Shown: in pieces, positions 34,621-43,287 of the stretch
How positions within the stretch are numbered: the first letter of the stretch is position 1
Layout: each line of letters begins with the position of its first letter
Source: Rhizobium sp. Root1334
GTDB taxonomy: Bacteria; Pseudomonadota; Alphaproteobacteria; Rhizobiales; Rhizobiaceae
NCBI RefSeq assembly: GCF_001426665.1
Contig: NZ_LMEY01000015.1
Coordinates: 1-45,396, forward strand
DNA: 45,396 nt
Direction: 5' to 3'
Translations under genes and position numbers: made by a program
The notes under the pieces: generated by a model
Seen by the model: the letters and a program-made list of their open reading frames with translations, nothing else
Told to the model about the DNA's origin: nothing
The model's database searches: none

Positions 34621-35621
34621 GCCGCCACCTCTACGGGCAAGGCGGACGCGCCGTTGATGATCCGGCGATGCAGATCCATGTCGATGTTGCGTCCGGACAG
34701 GATGGCGACGATGGGGCCGGTCGATGTCACTCGTCCGGACAGAAGGGCGGCGATACCGACGGTACCGGCGCCTTCAACGATCTCGCGCTCGGCCGCGTAG
34801 GCATGACGCAGACCGGCGGCAATCTCTTCTTCGGATAGAAGGATCACGTCGTCCAGCAAATCCCGGCACATGGCAAAGGTCAGCGCATTACCGAGCCCGA
34901 TACCGCCGCCAAGCGAATCCGCAAGGCTCGGCAGTTCCTCGATTTGAACCGGGTGCCCCGCATCAAGGCTCGCTTTCATCGCTGCCCCGCGCTCCATGGT
35001 CAGACCGATGATCTTGGTGTTTGGTCTCAAAGCCTTGATGGCACAGGCAACGCCTGCCGCCAGCCCACCACCGGATAGCGGCACAAGCACGGTTTCCACC
35101 TCGGGCACTTGATCCACGATCTCGAGCCCGAGCGTTCCCTGCCCGGCGATGACAGCCGCGTCATCGAACGGTGGCACCATGACCATGCCCTTCTCGGCAA
35201 CAAGCCGGTCGACCTCTTCCTGCGCTTCGTCCTGCGAATTCCCGGCAATGCGGATCTCGGCGCCGAGCTTGCGGATTTCTGAAACCTTGTTGTCAGGCAC
35301 CAGGCGCGACATGCAGATCGTCGCGACCGCGCCCTGCGCCCTTGCCGCATGCGCAAGCGCCCGGCCATGATTGCCGGTGGATGCGGCCACAACACCACGA
35401 GCGCGCTCGGCAGATGTCAGCGACAAGAATGCATTGGTTGCACCGCGCAGTTTGAAGCTGCCGGTGATCTGGTGATGTTCAAGCTTGAGATGGACCGAAA
35501 CACCTGCCAGCTCTCCAAGTGCCGCAGACTGCATCATCGGCGTGTGAAAGACATGCCCGGCAATGCGAGCGGCCGCTGTCCTGATGTCATCCAGTGAAAC
35601 CAATTGCCGGTGCTGGCTCAT
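34617..35621 (-). CDS. eutB: Threonine/serine-dehydratase-like PLP enzyme of hydroxyectoine use
   Basis: This 334-residue fold-type II PLP enzyme has the Schiff-base lysine in GSFKLRGATNAFL, the substrate loop ASTGNHGRALAHAA and the phosphate-binding glycine loop PLSGGGLAAGVA. It resembles serine/threonine dehydratases and, by gene position, is EutB. It follows eutA after three bases and overlaps eutC. It is thought to remove the hydroxyl group of 5-hydroxyectoine by dehydration. A biosynthetic dehydratase is unlikely in this context. Confidence 0.9.
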   Translation of the reverse strand: MSQHRQLVSLDDIRTAAARIAGHVFHTPMMQSAALGELAGVSVHLKLEHHQITGSFKLRGATNAFLSLTSAERARGVVAASTGNHGRALAHAARAQGAVATICMSRLVPDNKVSEIRKLGAEIRIAGNSQDEAQEEVDRLVAEKGMVMVPPFDDAAVIAGQGTLGLEIVDQVPEVETVLVPLSGGGLAAGVACAIKALRPNTKIIGLTMERGAAMKASLDAGHPVQIEELPSLADSLGGGIGLGNALTFAMCRDLLDDVILLSEEEIAAGLRHAYAAEREIVEGAGTVGIAALLSGRVTSTGPIVAILSGRNIDMDLHRRIINGASALPVEVAA

Positions 35622-35624
35622 CTG

Positions 35625-36407
35625 TCACCGCTCCGGATAGGGCTTGGTCATGAGAATGCCGAGATCCGGTCGCGAAACAACATCGCCGCAGATCCTGATG
35701 CACGCCCAAGCGGTCGCCAGATTGCTGCTCACCACCGGTTTTCCAAGCACCCTTTCGATACGGGGAACGACCTCTGCGGCGCGAACGGCGGTGCAGGAAA
35801 TGAACAATGCATCGGATTCCGGCGCCATGGCTTCTTCGGCGAAGGCGGCGATCTCGACATGAGAAATGCGCGCCATTTCCCGATCATCAGTCAGGCCAAG
35901 ACACGTGAAGCGGTCGATCTCGAAACCGAGATTGGCGAAATAAGCGGCCATCGGGCGGCTGGTTTCGACGGTATAGGGCGTCAGTACCGAAATTCGCTTG
36001 GCGCCCACAGCCTTCAGGGCACGGACAGCCGCATCCGTGGGTGTGACAACCGGAACGCCGGGTTTTGCTGCCTGAACCGCAGCCTCGATCTGCGCATCCC
36101 CGATGACGACGGACGCCGAGGTGCAGGAATACATGACCACGTCGAGCGGCTCGTCCGGCAGGATCAACGCGGCACCTGCGGTTAGTGACGGCTGCATCTT
36201 CAGCAGGTTTTCCGGCGTCACCGGATTGGCATAGGGGATGCGGGTGACATAGACGCCGATGCGCTCACTGGCCACAATGCGCTGGAAGTCGACCTCGGTC
36301 GTGTGGTCCGTCGCCAAAATGATCAGGCCGATGCGTTTTGCCAGCGGGCGATCGTCGAGGCCGGGCGTACGGCTTGCCATTTCAAGCTGGATATTGTCTG
36401 TCATCAT
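35625..36407 (-). CDS. eutA: Asp/Glu racemase-fold protein of hydroxyectoine use
   Basis: This 260-residue protein of the aspartate/glutamate racemase - maleate isomerase fold has two active-site cysteines in matching half-domains (MYSCTSASVV near residue 93, FISCTAVRAAE near 200). Its ATG overlaps the ehuD stop (ATGA), tying enzyme production to the transporter. EutA is thought to change the stereochemistry of 5-hydroxyectoine so that EutB and EutC can act. Two ATG codons are adjacent at the start, and either could be used. Confidence 0.9.
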   Translation of the reverse strand: MMTDNIQLEMASRTPGLDDRPLAKRIGLIILATDHTTEVDFQRIVASERIGVYVTRIPYANPVTPENLLKMQPSLTAGAALILPDEPLDVVMYSCTSASVVIGDAQIEAAVQAAKPGVPVVTPTDAAVRALKAVGAKRISVLTPYTVETSRPMAAYFANLGFEIDRFTCLGLTDDREMARISHVEIAAFAEEAMAPESDALFISCTAVRAAEVVPRIERVLGKPVVSSNLATAWACIRICGDVVSRPDLGILMTKPYPER

Positions 36408-37066
36408 CGTTCATCCACCCGGGCATAACGTTCTTCCAGGAAACGCAGCGCAACCACCGAGATCAGGCTGATGACCAGGAAGAACACGCCGACCATGGTG
36501 ATCGGCTCGATATAACGATAGCTGCTGTTAGCGACGCTCTTTGCCTGGTTCATCAGTTCCAGCACGGTGATGGCGGAGAGCAGCGGCGTCTCCTTGAACA
36601 TGGCAATGAAATAGTTGGCGAGCGCCGGGATCATCGGTGGAATTGCCTGCGGCAGCACGACATGGATCCATGTCTGCCGGATGCTGAGATTGGTGGCACG
36701 CGCTGCCTCCCACTGGCCGCGCGGCACATTGTCTATGCCGGCCCGATAAACCTCGGCGGCATAGGTCCCGTAATGGGTTCCAAGGCCGATGACACCGGCG
36801 ACCAGCGGCGACAAGCGAATGCCGATATCCGGCAGCACGTAGAAAATGAAATAGAGCTGCACCAGAAGCGGCGTACCGCGAATGAAATCGGCCAGAAGTC
36901 CGACCGGACGGGCAATTGCCGGGCTCGGCGAGCGTCTTGCGATTGCCAGGACCAGGCCCACGACCGCGGCAACGATCGCCCCAAGCACAGTCGCAAGGAT
37001 GGTGATCTTCAACCCTTCGAGAAGGGGCGGCATGATCTGCCAGACGAATGCCCAATCCCATTCCAT
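36404..37066 (-). CDS. ehuD: Ectoine/hydroxyectoine ABC transporter permease EhuD
   Basis: This 220-residue polar amino acid permease has five hydrophobic segments and the EAA loop YAAEVYRAGIDNVPRGQWEAARATNLS, then VVLPQAIPPMIPAL. It starts two bases after ehuC ends and overlaps eutA. With EhuC it forms the heterodimeric channel. Two permeases plus EhuA and EhuB make the complete importer for ectoine and 5-hydroxyectoine. Confidence 0.93.
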   Translation of the reverse strand: MEWDWAFVWQIMPPLLEGLKITILATVLGAIVAAVVGLVLAIARRSPSPAIARPVGLLADFIRGTPLLVQLYFIFYVLPDIGIRLSPLVAGVIGLGTHYGTYAAEVYRAGIDNVPRGQWEAARATNLSIRQTWIHVVLPQAIPPMIPALANYFIAMFKETPLLSAITVLELMNQAKSVANSSYRYIEPITMVGVFFLVISLISVVALRFLEERYARVDER

Positions 37067-37068
37067 GA

Positions 37069-37728
37069 TCAGACCCTCATTCCATCAAGACCGCGCGAAG
37101 CGCGGCGCTCCAGCCACCGCACACCGGCAGAAACAGCCATGGCCATGGCGAAATAGAGAACGAGAATTGTCGCAAACGGGATCAGCGTGCTGCCTGTCTG
37201 CGCGCGCACCACTTGCGCCTGGAAGGTCATGTCGGTCAGCGAGATCAGCGAGACCACGGCCGTGCCTTTCAACAATTCGATGGCATTGTTGCCAAAGGTC
37301 GGCAGCATCAGCGGCAACGCCTGCGGCAAGATCACGTGCCGCATCCGGTGATAACGGCCGAGATTGAGGGCGACGCACGCCTCGAGCTGCTCCCGGCCGA
37401 TAGCCCGGACGGCCCCCCGCACCACCTCTGCTCCATAAGCGCCGACATTCAGGCCCAACGCCAGAACGCCCGCCTGCATCGGCGTCAGTGTGATCCCGGC
37501 AAACGGCAGGACGAAATAGGCCCAGAACAACTGGACGAAGATCGAGGTGCCACGAAAGAACTCGATGTAGACCGTGGCAAGTGCGCGCACGGCGGCAAAG
37601 CGCGACATGCGGCCAAGGCCGGCAGTAAACGCCATGACCAGCGCCAATGCTGACCCCATGACCGTCAGCTCGACGGTCACCAGCGCACCTTGCAGTATCA
37701 GCCCTATATAGCCGGACCAGTCGATCAT
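37069..37728 (-). CDS. ehuC: Ectoine/hydroxyectoine ABC transporter permease EhuC
   Basis: This 219-residue permease of the same family as EhuD has the EAA loop YGAEVVRGAVRAIGREQLEACVALNLG and HVILPQALPLMLPTF. The N-terminus (MIDWSGYIGLILQGALVTVELTVMG) leads directly into the first membrane helix. The gene lies 90 bases after ehuB, with a stem-loop between, and two bases before ehuD. It is the partner of EhuD in the inner membrane. Confidence 0.93.
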   Translation of the reverse strand: MIDWSGYIGLILQGALVTVELTVMGSALALVMAFTAGLGRMSRFAAVRALATVYIEFFRGTSIFVQLFWAYFVLPFAGITLTPMQAGVLALGLNVGAYGAEVVRGAVRAIGREQLEACVALNLGRYHRMRHVILPQALPLMLPTFGNNAIELLKGTAVVSLISLTDMTFQAQVVRAQTGSTLIPFATILVLYFAMAMAVSAGVRWLERRASRGLDGMRV

Positions 37729-37786
37729 CTTGCTTTCTCTGTCCCTGCCGTTTCAAAGCCAGGTCCTGCCGGGCCCGGGTGGAAAA

Positions 37787-37809
37787 GGAGAGGCGGCGCC
37801 CCCCTCTCC
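37787..37809 (-). terminator. Stem-loop between ehuB and ehuC
   Basis: Read leftward, GGAGAGG (37809-37803) pairs with CCTCTCC (37793-37787) and is followed by TTTTCC. It starts ten bases after the ehuB stop. It may partly terminate transcription or protect the ehuB mRNA, so that binding protein is made in excess over the membrane parts. Confidence 0.6.
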
Positions 37810-37818
37810 GGTTGGCCG

Positions 37819-38673
37819 TCAGTTGGCAGCAGCACAAAGCTTTTCGCGCGTCGTCGACATCGCCGCCGCGGCCGAAAAACCATAAGGCTCGATAATCTTG
37901 GCGAACTCGCCGGATTCCTTGAGTTTTGCCAATTCGACGTCAAAGGCATCGCGCAGAGCCTCGTCGCCCTTCTTGAAAGCTGCGCCATCGCAGTAAACCG
38001 GCGCGCCTTGAACCGGAGCGATAACCTCCAGGTTGGGATCATTGGCCTTCTTGACGAGATCGTTGATTGACAGCACCGGTAGCGAGTAGGCGTCGATGCG
38101 ACCGTCCTGCAGCATCTTCAGACCGCTCTGACCATCCGGCACGACGATGACGCGGTCGCGCGGAACGCCGGCTTCCAGCGCCAGCTTTTCTTCCGTGCCG
38201 CCGCCCGGCGCGCCGATGGTGGCGGACTGATCGTTGGCTACATCGGCATAACTCTTGAAGCCCTTCGGGTTGCCCTTCTTGACGAGCATCGCTTCTGCAT
38301 CACACAGGACCGGCTCGGAATACGCGACGGCTGCACAACGCTCTGGCTTCATGAACAGACCGGCGGTGACGGCATCGTGCCGGCCGGCCTGCAGGCCCGG
38401 GATCATCGCGCCATATTCCGAGATCGACGCTACCACATCCGGCACACCAAGCCGCTTGAAGACTTCGCGGGCGACGTCGGGGGCCGCACCGGAAACCTTG
38501 CCGTCGGCGCCAACAGCCGTGAACGGCGGCTCGTTGGCGATGGCGATGCGGGCGAAGCCTTGCGCCTTCAACGCTTCCAGATTGGCATCGTCGGCGTTCG
38601 CCGGGGCTGTAGCAAGAACAGTCATCAACGCCGTGGCGCCGGCTGCCATCGTCATGAAATGCTTCAATCTCAT
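37819..38673 (-). CDS. ehuB: Ectoine/hydroxyectoine-binding periplasmic protein EhuB
   Basis: This 284-residue family 3 binding protein has a signal peptide (MRLKHFMTMAAGATALMTVLA, cleaved near ANA-DD). Anchoring the ANEPPF glutamate at Glu21, the number I recall for the mature S. meliloti EhuB, gives Phe24, Tyr60 (SEYGAMIPG), Phe80 and Arg85 (AGLFMKPER). These are the known ectoine-binding pocket residues and all five fall at the expected spacing. This makes the substrate assignment strong. A GAGGAG ribosome site lies eight bases before the ATG. It captures ectoine or hydroxyectoine in the periplasm and delivers it to EhuCD. Confidence 0.96.
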   Translation of the reverse strand: MRLKHFMTMAAGATALMTVLATAPANADDANLEALKAQGFARIAIANEPPFTAVGADGKVSGAAPDVAREVFKRLGVPDVVASISEYGAMIPGLQAGRHDAVTAGLFMKPERCAAVAYSEPVLCDAEAMLVKKGNPKGFKSYADVANDQSATIGAPGGGTEEKLALEAGVPRDRVIVVPDGQSGLKMLQDGRIDAYSLPVLSINDLVKKANDPNLEVIAPVQGAPVYCDGAAFKKGDEALRDAFDVELAKLKESGEFAKIIEPYGFSAAAAMSTTREKLCAAAN

Positions 38674-38734
38674 CGTTCCAACTCCTCTGGATTTTTTCTA
38701 TTTTTATCGGGGCATTGACCGATCGCCGCAACGA

Positions 38735-39520
38735 TCAGACGCGGTGCCCCGCCGCGATTATCTTGCGCAGGAAATTCTGCGTGCGCTCCTGCCTGGGATT
38801 TCGGAATATGTCGTCCGGCTTGCCCTCCTCGACGATCCTTCCCTTGTCGAAGAACAACACACGATCGGCAAAGTCATGGGCAAAGCCCATTTCGTGGGTA
38901 ACAAGCAGCATGGTCATGTCGGTCTCGGCAGCAAGTTTGCGCATGACGTTCAGGACTTCCTCGACCAGTTCCGGATCGAGCGCAGAGGTCACCTCATCGA
39001 ACAGCATGATCTTCGGCGAAAGTGCCAAGGCACGGGCGATGGCGACGCGCTGCTTCTGTCCGCCGGACAGTTGCGCAGGCATGTGTTTTGCCTTCTCCGC
39101 CATGCCGACCATATCGAGAAGCTCCATCGCCCTTGCTTCAGCGGCGGTTTTTGTCTCGCCCTTGGTCAGCATCGGTGCCAGCGTGATATTGTCGAGCACA
39201 CATTTATGCGGGAACAGATTGAAGTGCTGGAAGACCATGCCGATCTTCGTGCGCATCTTTTGCAGATGCTTTTCATCGGCAGCTGCCAGGCTGCCCGCCT
39301 TCTGCATGTGGTACAGTTGATCCCCATCGACCTCAATATGACCGCCATTGATCTTTTCCAGCGTCATGAGGATACGCAGGATGGTCGTCTTGCCCGACCC
39401 GGAGGGGCCGATCAGCGCCAGTTTCTCACCCGGCATGACATCCATCGACAGACCGTCGAGCACTGTCAACGGCCCGTAGGTCTTTAATATATTGTCGATG
39501 CGGATAATGGGCGAAGGCAT
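38735..39520 (-). CDS. ehuA: Ectoine/hydroxyectoine ABC transporter ATPase EhuA
   Basis: This 261-residue ATPase of the polar amino acid family has Walker A GPSGSGKTT, the Q-loop in GMVFQHFNLFPHK, the signature LSGGQKQRVAIARA and Walker B IMLFDEVTSALDPE, then VTHEMGF. It is the first gene after the regulator in the leftward operon, and its upstream gap (39521-39641) carries the candidate EnuR sites. An AGGAAGAG site precedes the ATG. Confidence 0.94.
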   Translation of the reverse strand: MPSPIIRIDNILKTYGPLTVLDGLSMDVMPGEKLALIGPSGSGKTTILRILMTLEKINGGHIEVDGDQLYHMQKAGSLAAADEKHLQKMRTKIGMVFQHFNLFPHKCVLDNITLAPMLTKGETKTAAEARAMELLDMVGMAEKAKHMPAQLSGGQKQRVAIARALALSPKIMLFDEVTSALDPELVEEVLNVMRKLAAETDMTMLLVTHEMGFAHDFADRVLFFDKGRIVEEGKPDDIFRNPRQERTQNFLRKIIAAGHRV

Positions 39521-39577
39521 GCAGATCTCTTCCTGTTGAGACGAGCGATGCCTAACGATGACGAGCGTATCAAATCA

Positions 39578-39608
39578 TGTCAATTGTCAAAATAATCTCA
39601 TGACAATT
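39578..39608. promoter_or_regulatory. Candidate EnuR operator upstream of ehuA
   Basis: TGTCAATTGTCA lies at 39578-39589. Its half AATTGTCA is repeated in inverted form as TGACAATT at 39601-39608, 11 bases away. The same core (GTCAATTG) recurs at 41051 in the enuR/doeX gap and was not noticed elsewhere near these genes. The position 58 bases or more before the ehuA start fits control of the ehu-eut-doe operon by EnuR. Confidence 0.6.
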
Positions 39609-39641
39609 ATTCTTTCCCTGCCCATTTGACGGGCGAAGCTG

Positions 39642-41027
39642 TCAAATCGCAAGCAGCAGCGCTTCCGGATTTCCGTGCGCCAGCGATGCGACGATGCCGA
39701 GCCCTGTGCGCAGCTCCGTCTCGGATGTCGAACCAAGCGAGATACGCACCGCAGGCGCGCGGCCATGATCAGCCGTCTGGAAAGAGATGCCCGGCGCGAT
39801 CGCCACGCCGCGCAGCCGCGCCTGCGCCACGAACCCTTCTTCCGTATGCTGGCAGGTCAGCGGCAGCCAGATATGCAGGCTTTGTGGATGAGAATGGTAA
39901 ACAAGCGCGCCCAAGGCTTCCGTCGCAATCTCATGACGCCGCGCCAGCGCACGGCGCTGCCAGTTGACCAGTTCCAACGCGGTACCGTTACTGACCCAAC
40001 GCGTTGCGATCTCGGCAATCGCGGGCGTCGCCATCCAGTTGGAAACGAGATGCCGATTGGCAACCGCCGCAACGTAGCGGTCGGGCGCGACGAGATAACC
40101 GATGCGCAAGCCCGGTACGGTGATCTTGGTGAAACTCGTGACATAGAGCGTGCGCTCAGGCGCAAAGGTTTGCAGCGGCGGCGGCCTATTTTCGACCAAT
40201 GGGCCGAGGATATCGTTTTCGATGATGGCAATATCATGCCTGGCCGCAACGGCCGCCAGCGCTTGACGCCTTTCGGCGCTCATCAATGTTGCGGTCGGAT
40301 TAACCACCGAAGGCTGAAGGAAAACGGCCCGGATCGGCCCCTTCCGGCAGGCTTCGTCCAAGGCCTCCGGGATCATTCCGTCTTCGTCGATGGCCAGGCC
40401 TTCCAGATGAATGCCCAGATAGCTTGAGAGTGGGACCAGCGTGTGGTGGCTGATCGCCTCGGTTGCCACGGTTGACCCTGGTGGCGCGACGCTCATCAAC
40501 GCCACTGTCATACCCGAGGTGGCACCATTGGTGAGATTGACGTTGAGCGGAGAAACCTCCAATCCGCATTGCGCCAGCCACTCGGCCGCTACTGCCCGAT
40601 GGCGCGGAAACACCATGTTCGGCCGAAACGACAAGGCCGAACTCGACGGCAGGTTCTCTGCCAGCCAGCCGAAGGCCTCGCGCATTCTATCAAGGTGAAT
40701 CTGCTCACAAACCGGCTTCAGGATCGACAGGTCGATGACCTCGCCCAACCGTTCCGGCAGATAAGGCGGCTCCGGCTCTTTTGGCTGGGTCTGCACGAAA
40801 CTGCCACGTCCGATTTCGCCGGCGATCATGCCGCGACGGATCAACTCGTCATAGGCGCGACTGACCGTCTGGATCGACAGCTTCAGATCTTCCGCGAGCC
40901 TTCTATGCGTCGGCAATCGTTCGCCATTGATCAGCTTGCCGTCGTGAATCGCGTTGGCAATCTGCTCAGCAAGTGAGAGATAGGCCGGACGGCGAAGCTG
41001 CTGTGGATCGGGGCGCCAATTTGTCAT
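39642..41027 (-). CDS. enuR: MocR/PdxR-type regulator of ectoine use
   Basis: This 461-residue protein joins an N-terminal GntR-type winged helix (about 15-80, LPTHRRLAEDLKLSIQTVSRAYDELIRRGMI) to a fold-type I aminotransferase domain. The PLP-binding lysine is Lys301 in VTSFTKITVPGLRIGY. EnuR-type proteins repress ectoine genes and are released when N-acetyl-diaminobutyrate or diaminobutyrate reacts with the PLP. It lies upstream of ehuA on the same strand and is divergent from doeX. The candidate operators at 39578 and 41051 flank it. Confidence 0.92.
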   Translation of the reverse strand: MTNWRPDPQQLRRPAYLSLAEQIANAIHDGKLINGERLPTHRRLAEDLKLSIQTVSRAYDELIRRGMIAGEIGRGSFVQTQPKEPEPPYLPERLGEVIDLSILKPVCEQIHLDRMREAFGWLAENLPSSSALSFRPNMVFPRHRAVAAEWLAQCGLEVSPLNVNLTNGATSGMTVALMSVAPPGSTVATEAISHHTLVPLSSYLGIHLEGLAIDEDGMIPEALDEACRKGPIRAVFLQPSVVNPTATLMSAERRQALAAVAARHDIAIIENDILGPLVENRPPPLQTFAPERTLYVTSFTKITVPGLRIGYLVAPDRYVAAVANRHLVSNWMATPAIAEIATRWVSNGTALELVNWQRRALARRHEIATEALGALVYHSHPQSLHIWLPLTCQHTEEGFVAQARLRGVAIAPGISFQTADHGRAPAVRISLGSTSETELRTGLGIVASLAHGNPEALLLAI

Positions 41028-41050
41028 GATTTTACAGTGCTAAAATTCAG

Positions 41051-41060
41051 GTCAATTGAC
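41051..41060. promoter_or_regulatory. Palindrome in the enuR/doeX divergent gap
   Basis: GTCAATTGAC is a perfect 10-bp palindrome, 24 bases before the enuR start and 74 before doeX. It shares GTCAATTG with the site upstream of ehuA. It is probably the site through which EnuR controls its own gene and the doeX-doeC-doeD operon. Confidence 0.55.
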
Positions 41061-41133
41061 AATCCAAAATTTGCATTCACCCTCTCGATTTCATAACATC
41101 TGCCATGATTTTCACACCGGGATACCAGTCCGA

Positions 41134-41628
41134 ATGAAACTTGACGCCATCGACCTGCGCATTCTGGAAGCTGTTCAACGGGATGGCCGCATCACCAAAG
41201 TGGCGCTGGCAGAAGAAGTCGGCTTATCGGCGACACCGTGCTGGATGCGGCTGCGCAAGCTCGAAAAGGCAGGGATTGTCTCAGGCTATCACGCCCGGGT
41301 CGCGGTGCGCCGCGTGGCGCCCGTTGCCAGCGTGATGATGGAAGTTACGCTTGGCAATCACCGTCAGATGGATTTCGATCGCTTCGAGCGCGCAGTAACC
41401 GCCATTCCCGAAATTGTCGCCTGCTGGTCGGTTGGCGGCGGTGTCGATTACATCCTGAAAATAATGGCACCGGACATCGATGCGTATCAGCGGCTGGTCG
41501 ATGACCTGCTGGACCGCGAAATCGGGATTGCCCGCTATTTCACCTACATTGTGACCAAGACAGTGAAGGAAGAGACCGTCCTGCCGCTCCCAGTCCTCCT
41601 GTCGCAAGGTGAGGCCGCGGACGGCTAG
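41134..41628 (+). CDS. doeX: Lrp/AsnC-family regulator of ectoine use
   Basis: This 164-residue protein has an N-terminal helix-turn-helix (LDAIDLRILEAVQRDGRITKVALAEEVGLSATPCWMRLRKLEKAGIV, within residues 1-52) and a C-terminal RAM effector domain (about 70-140, VACWSVGGGVDYILKIMAPDIDAY). The ATG at 41134 fits the family length; the upstream frame to 41056 is unlikely to be translated. It is the asnC gene of rhizobial ectoine clusters (DoeX in Halomonas), the second regulator beside EnuR, and the first gene of the rightward operon. Confidence 0.9.
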   Translation: MKLDAIDLRILEAVQRDGRITKVALAEEVGLSATPCWMRLRKLEKAGIVSGYHARVAVRRVAPVASVMMEVTLGNHRQMDFDRFERAVTAIPEIVACWSVGGGVDYILKIMAPDIDAYQRLVDDLLDREIGIARYFTYIVTKTVKEETVLPLPVLLSQGEAADG

Positions 41629-41750
41629 ACATTTCCTCTGCGGCAAGCCCTTCATTTGGACAGATCCTCTTCCGGCGTCCCGCCCAAGAGACCATCTCTC
41701 GCCTCGAAGCTGTCAGACTGGGTGCCAATCGAAAGCACGAGGAGCCGCAG

Positions 41751-43247
41751 ATGAATGCTGTTTTCGCACGACCCGCCTGTCACGACGCTCTCGCGCGGCT
41801 AAACGACAAGCATCTCTTGAAATCGCTCGCTTATGTCGGCGGGCACTGGGTTGCCAATGCTGCGAACCGCACTTTTGAAGTGTGCGACCCCGCCACGTCC
41901 GTACCGCTTGCCTGGGTTTCCGGACTGGACGCCGACGAGACCACGCAAGCCATCGATGCTGCCACACGCGCCTTTCCAAAATGGCGCTCGCTATTGCCGC
42001 AGGAGCGCGCCAAAATCCTGCGCCGCTGGTATGAACTGATCCTCGCTGCCAAGGATGATCTGGCGTTGATCATGACTCTGGAACAGGGAAAGTCGCTGTC
42101 AGAGTCCAGAGGTGAAATCGATTACGCCGCCTCATTCATCGAATGGTACGCCGAGGAAGGAAAGCGGCTGAACGCCGAGAACGTCACCAGCCATCTACCC
42201 GGCGCCGAGATGATCGTACGCCGTGAAGCGCTGGGTGTTGCTGGCATTGTCACCCCCTGGAACTTCCCTTCCGCCATGATCACTCGCAAGGCGGCGGCGG
42301 CACTGGCTGCGGGCTGCACGGTCGTCGCCCACCCCTCCTCACAAACCCCTCTTTCGGCGCTGGCGCTGGCAGAGCTTGGAGAACGGGCAGGCATTCCCGC
42401 CGGCGTCTTCAACGTTGTTACCGGTGATGCTGCTACCATTGTCGGCCGTTTGTGCGAAGACAGTCGTGTCCGCGCCGTCAGCTTCACCGGCTCCACCGAG
42501 ATCGGCAAGCTTATCGCCGGGCAATGCGCACCGACGCTGAAACGGCTGGTGATGGAGCTCGGCGGCCACGCACCACTGATCGTCTTTGACGACGCGGATA
42601 TCGCCAAAGCGGTCGATATCGCCGTCAACGCCAAGTTCGCAACGTCGGGGCAGGATTGCCTCGCCGCTAATCGTATCTTCGTGCAACGCCCGATCCTCGA
42701 TGCCTTCAACGCTGCTTTCAGGGCGCGCATCGAAGCTCTGGAAATCGGCAACGGCCTCGAACCCGGTACGGAAATTGGCCCGCTGATGCATGATCGCGCG
42801 GTGGAAAAGGTTGAAGAGCATGTGGCGGACGCGATCAAGCGTGGCGCACGCTGCCTTACCGGCGGAAAACGCCATGAGGCCGGACCGCTGTTCTTCACGC
42901 CGACGCTTCTCGTCAATGTCCCCGAAGGTGCCCTGATCATGCGCGAGGAAACGTTTGGTCCAGTGGCGGCCGTAACGGCATTCGACACAGAAGCCGAGGT
43001 GATCGATCGTGCCAACGACACCGAGTATGGCCTCGTCGTCTATATAGTCACCGAAAACGGTGCACGTCAGATGCGGCTCGGCCGGGCGCTCGAATATGGC
43101 ATGGTCGCCATCAACCGGGTGAAAGTCACCGGCGGCCCTATTCCCTTCGGCGGCTGGAAACAATCCGGTATCGGCCGCGAAGGTTCGCGCCACGGGATCG
43201 AGGCTTTCACCGAGCTCAAATATCTTTGCATCGACACGGCCGCCTGA
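41751..43247 (+). CDS. doeC: Aspartate-semialdehyde dehydrogenase of ectoine degradation (DoeC/Ssd type)
   Basis: This 498-residue aldehyde dehydrogenase of the succinate-semialdehyde dehydrogenase branch shows the Asn in TPWNFPSAM, the Glu in VMELGGHAPLI and the nucleophile Cys in TSGQDCLAANR. The conserved end MVAINRVKVTGGPIPFGGWKQSG is present. A GAGGAGCC ribosome site lies just before the ATG. It oxidises aspartate semialdehyde from DoeD to aspartate, the end product of the route. Annotated rhizobial homologues are called ssd. It lies between doeX and doeD. Confidence 0.92.
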   Translation: MNAVFARPACHDALARLNDKHLLKSLAYVGGHWVANAANRTFEVCDPATSVPLAWVSGLDADETTQAIDAATRAFPKWRSLLPQERAKILRRWYELILAAKDDLALIMTLEQGKSLSESRGEIDYAASFIEWYAEEGKRLNAENVTSHLPGAEMIVRREALGVAGIVTPWNFPSAMITRKAAAALAAGCTVVAHPSSQTPLSALALAELGERAGIPAGVFNVVTGDAATIVGRLCEDSRVRAVSFTGSTEIGKLIAGQCAPTLKRLVMELGGHAPLIVFDDADIAKAVDIAVNAKFATSGQDCLAANRIFVQRPILDAFNAAFRARIEALEIGNGLEPGTEIGPLMHDRAVEKVEEHVADAIKRGARCLTGGKRHEAGPLFFTPTLLVNVPEGALIMREETFGPVAAVTAFDTEAEVIDRANDTEYGLVVYIVTENGARQMRLGRALEYGMVAINRVKVTGGPIPFGGWKQSGIGREGSRHGIEAFTELKYLCIDTAA

Positions 43248-43287
43248 ACGCGCGCCCCCTTTTTAAACAGACTCAAGGAATCCGCAT

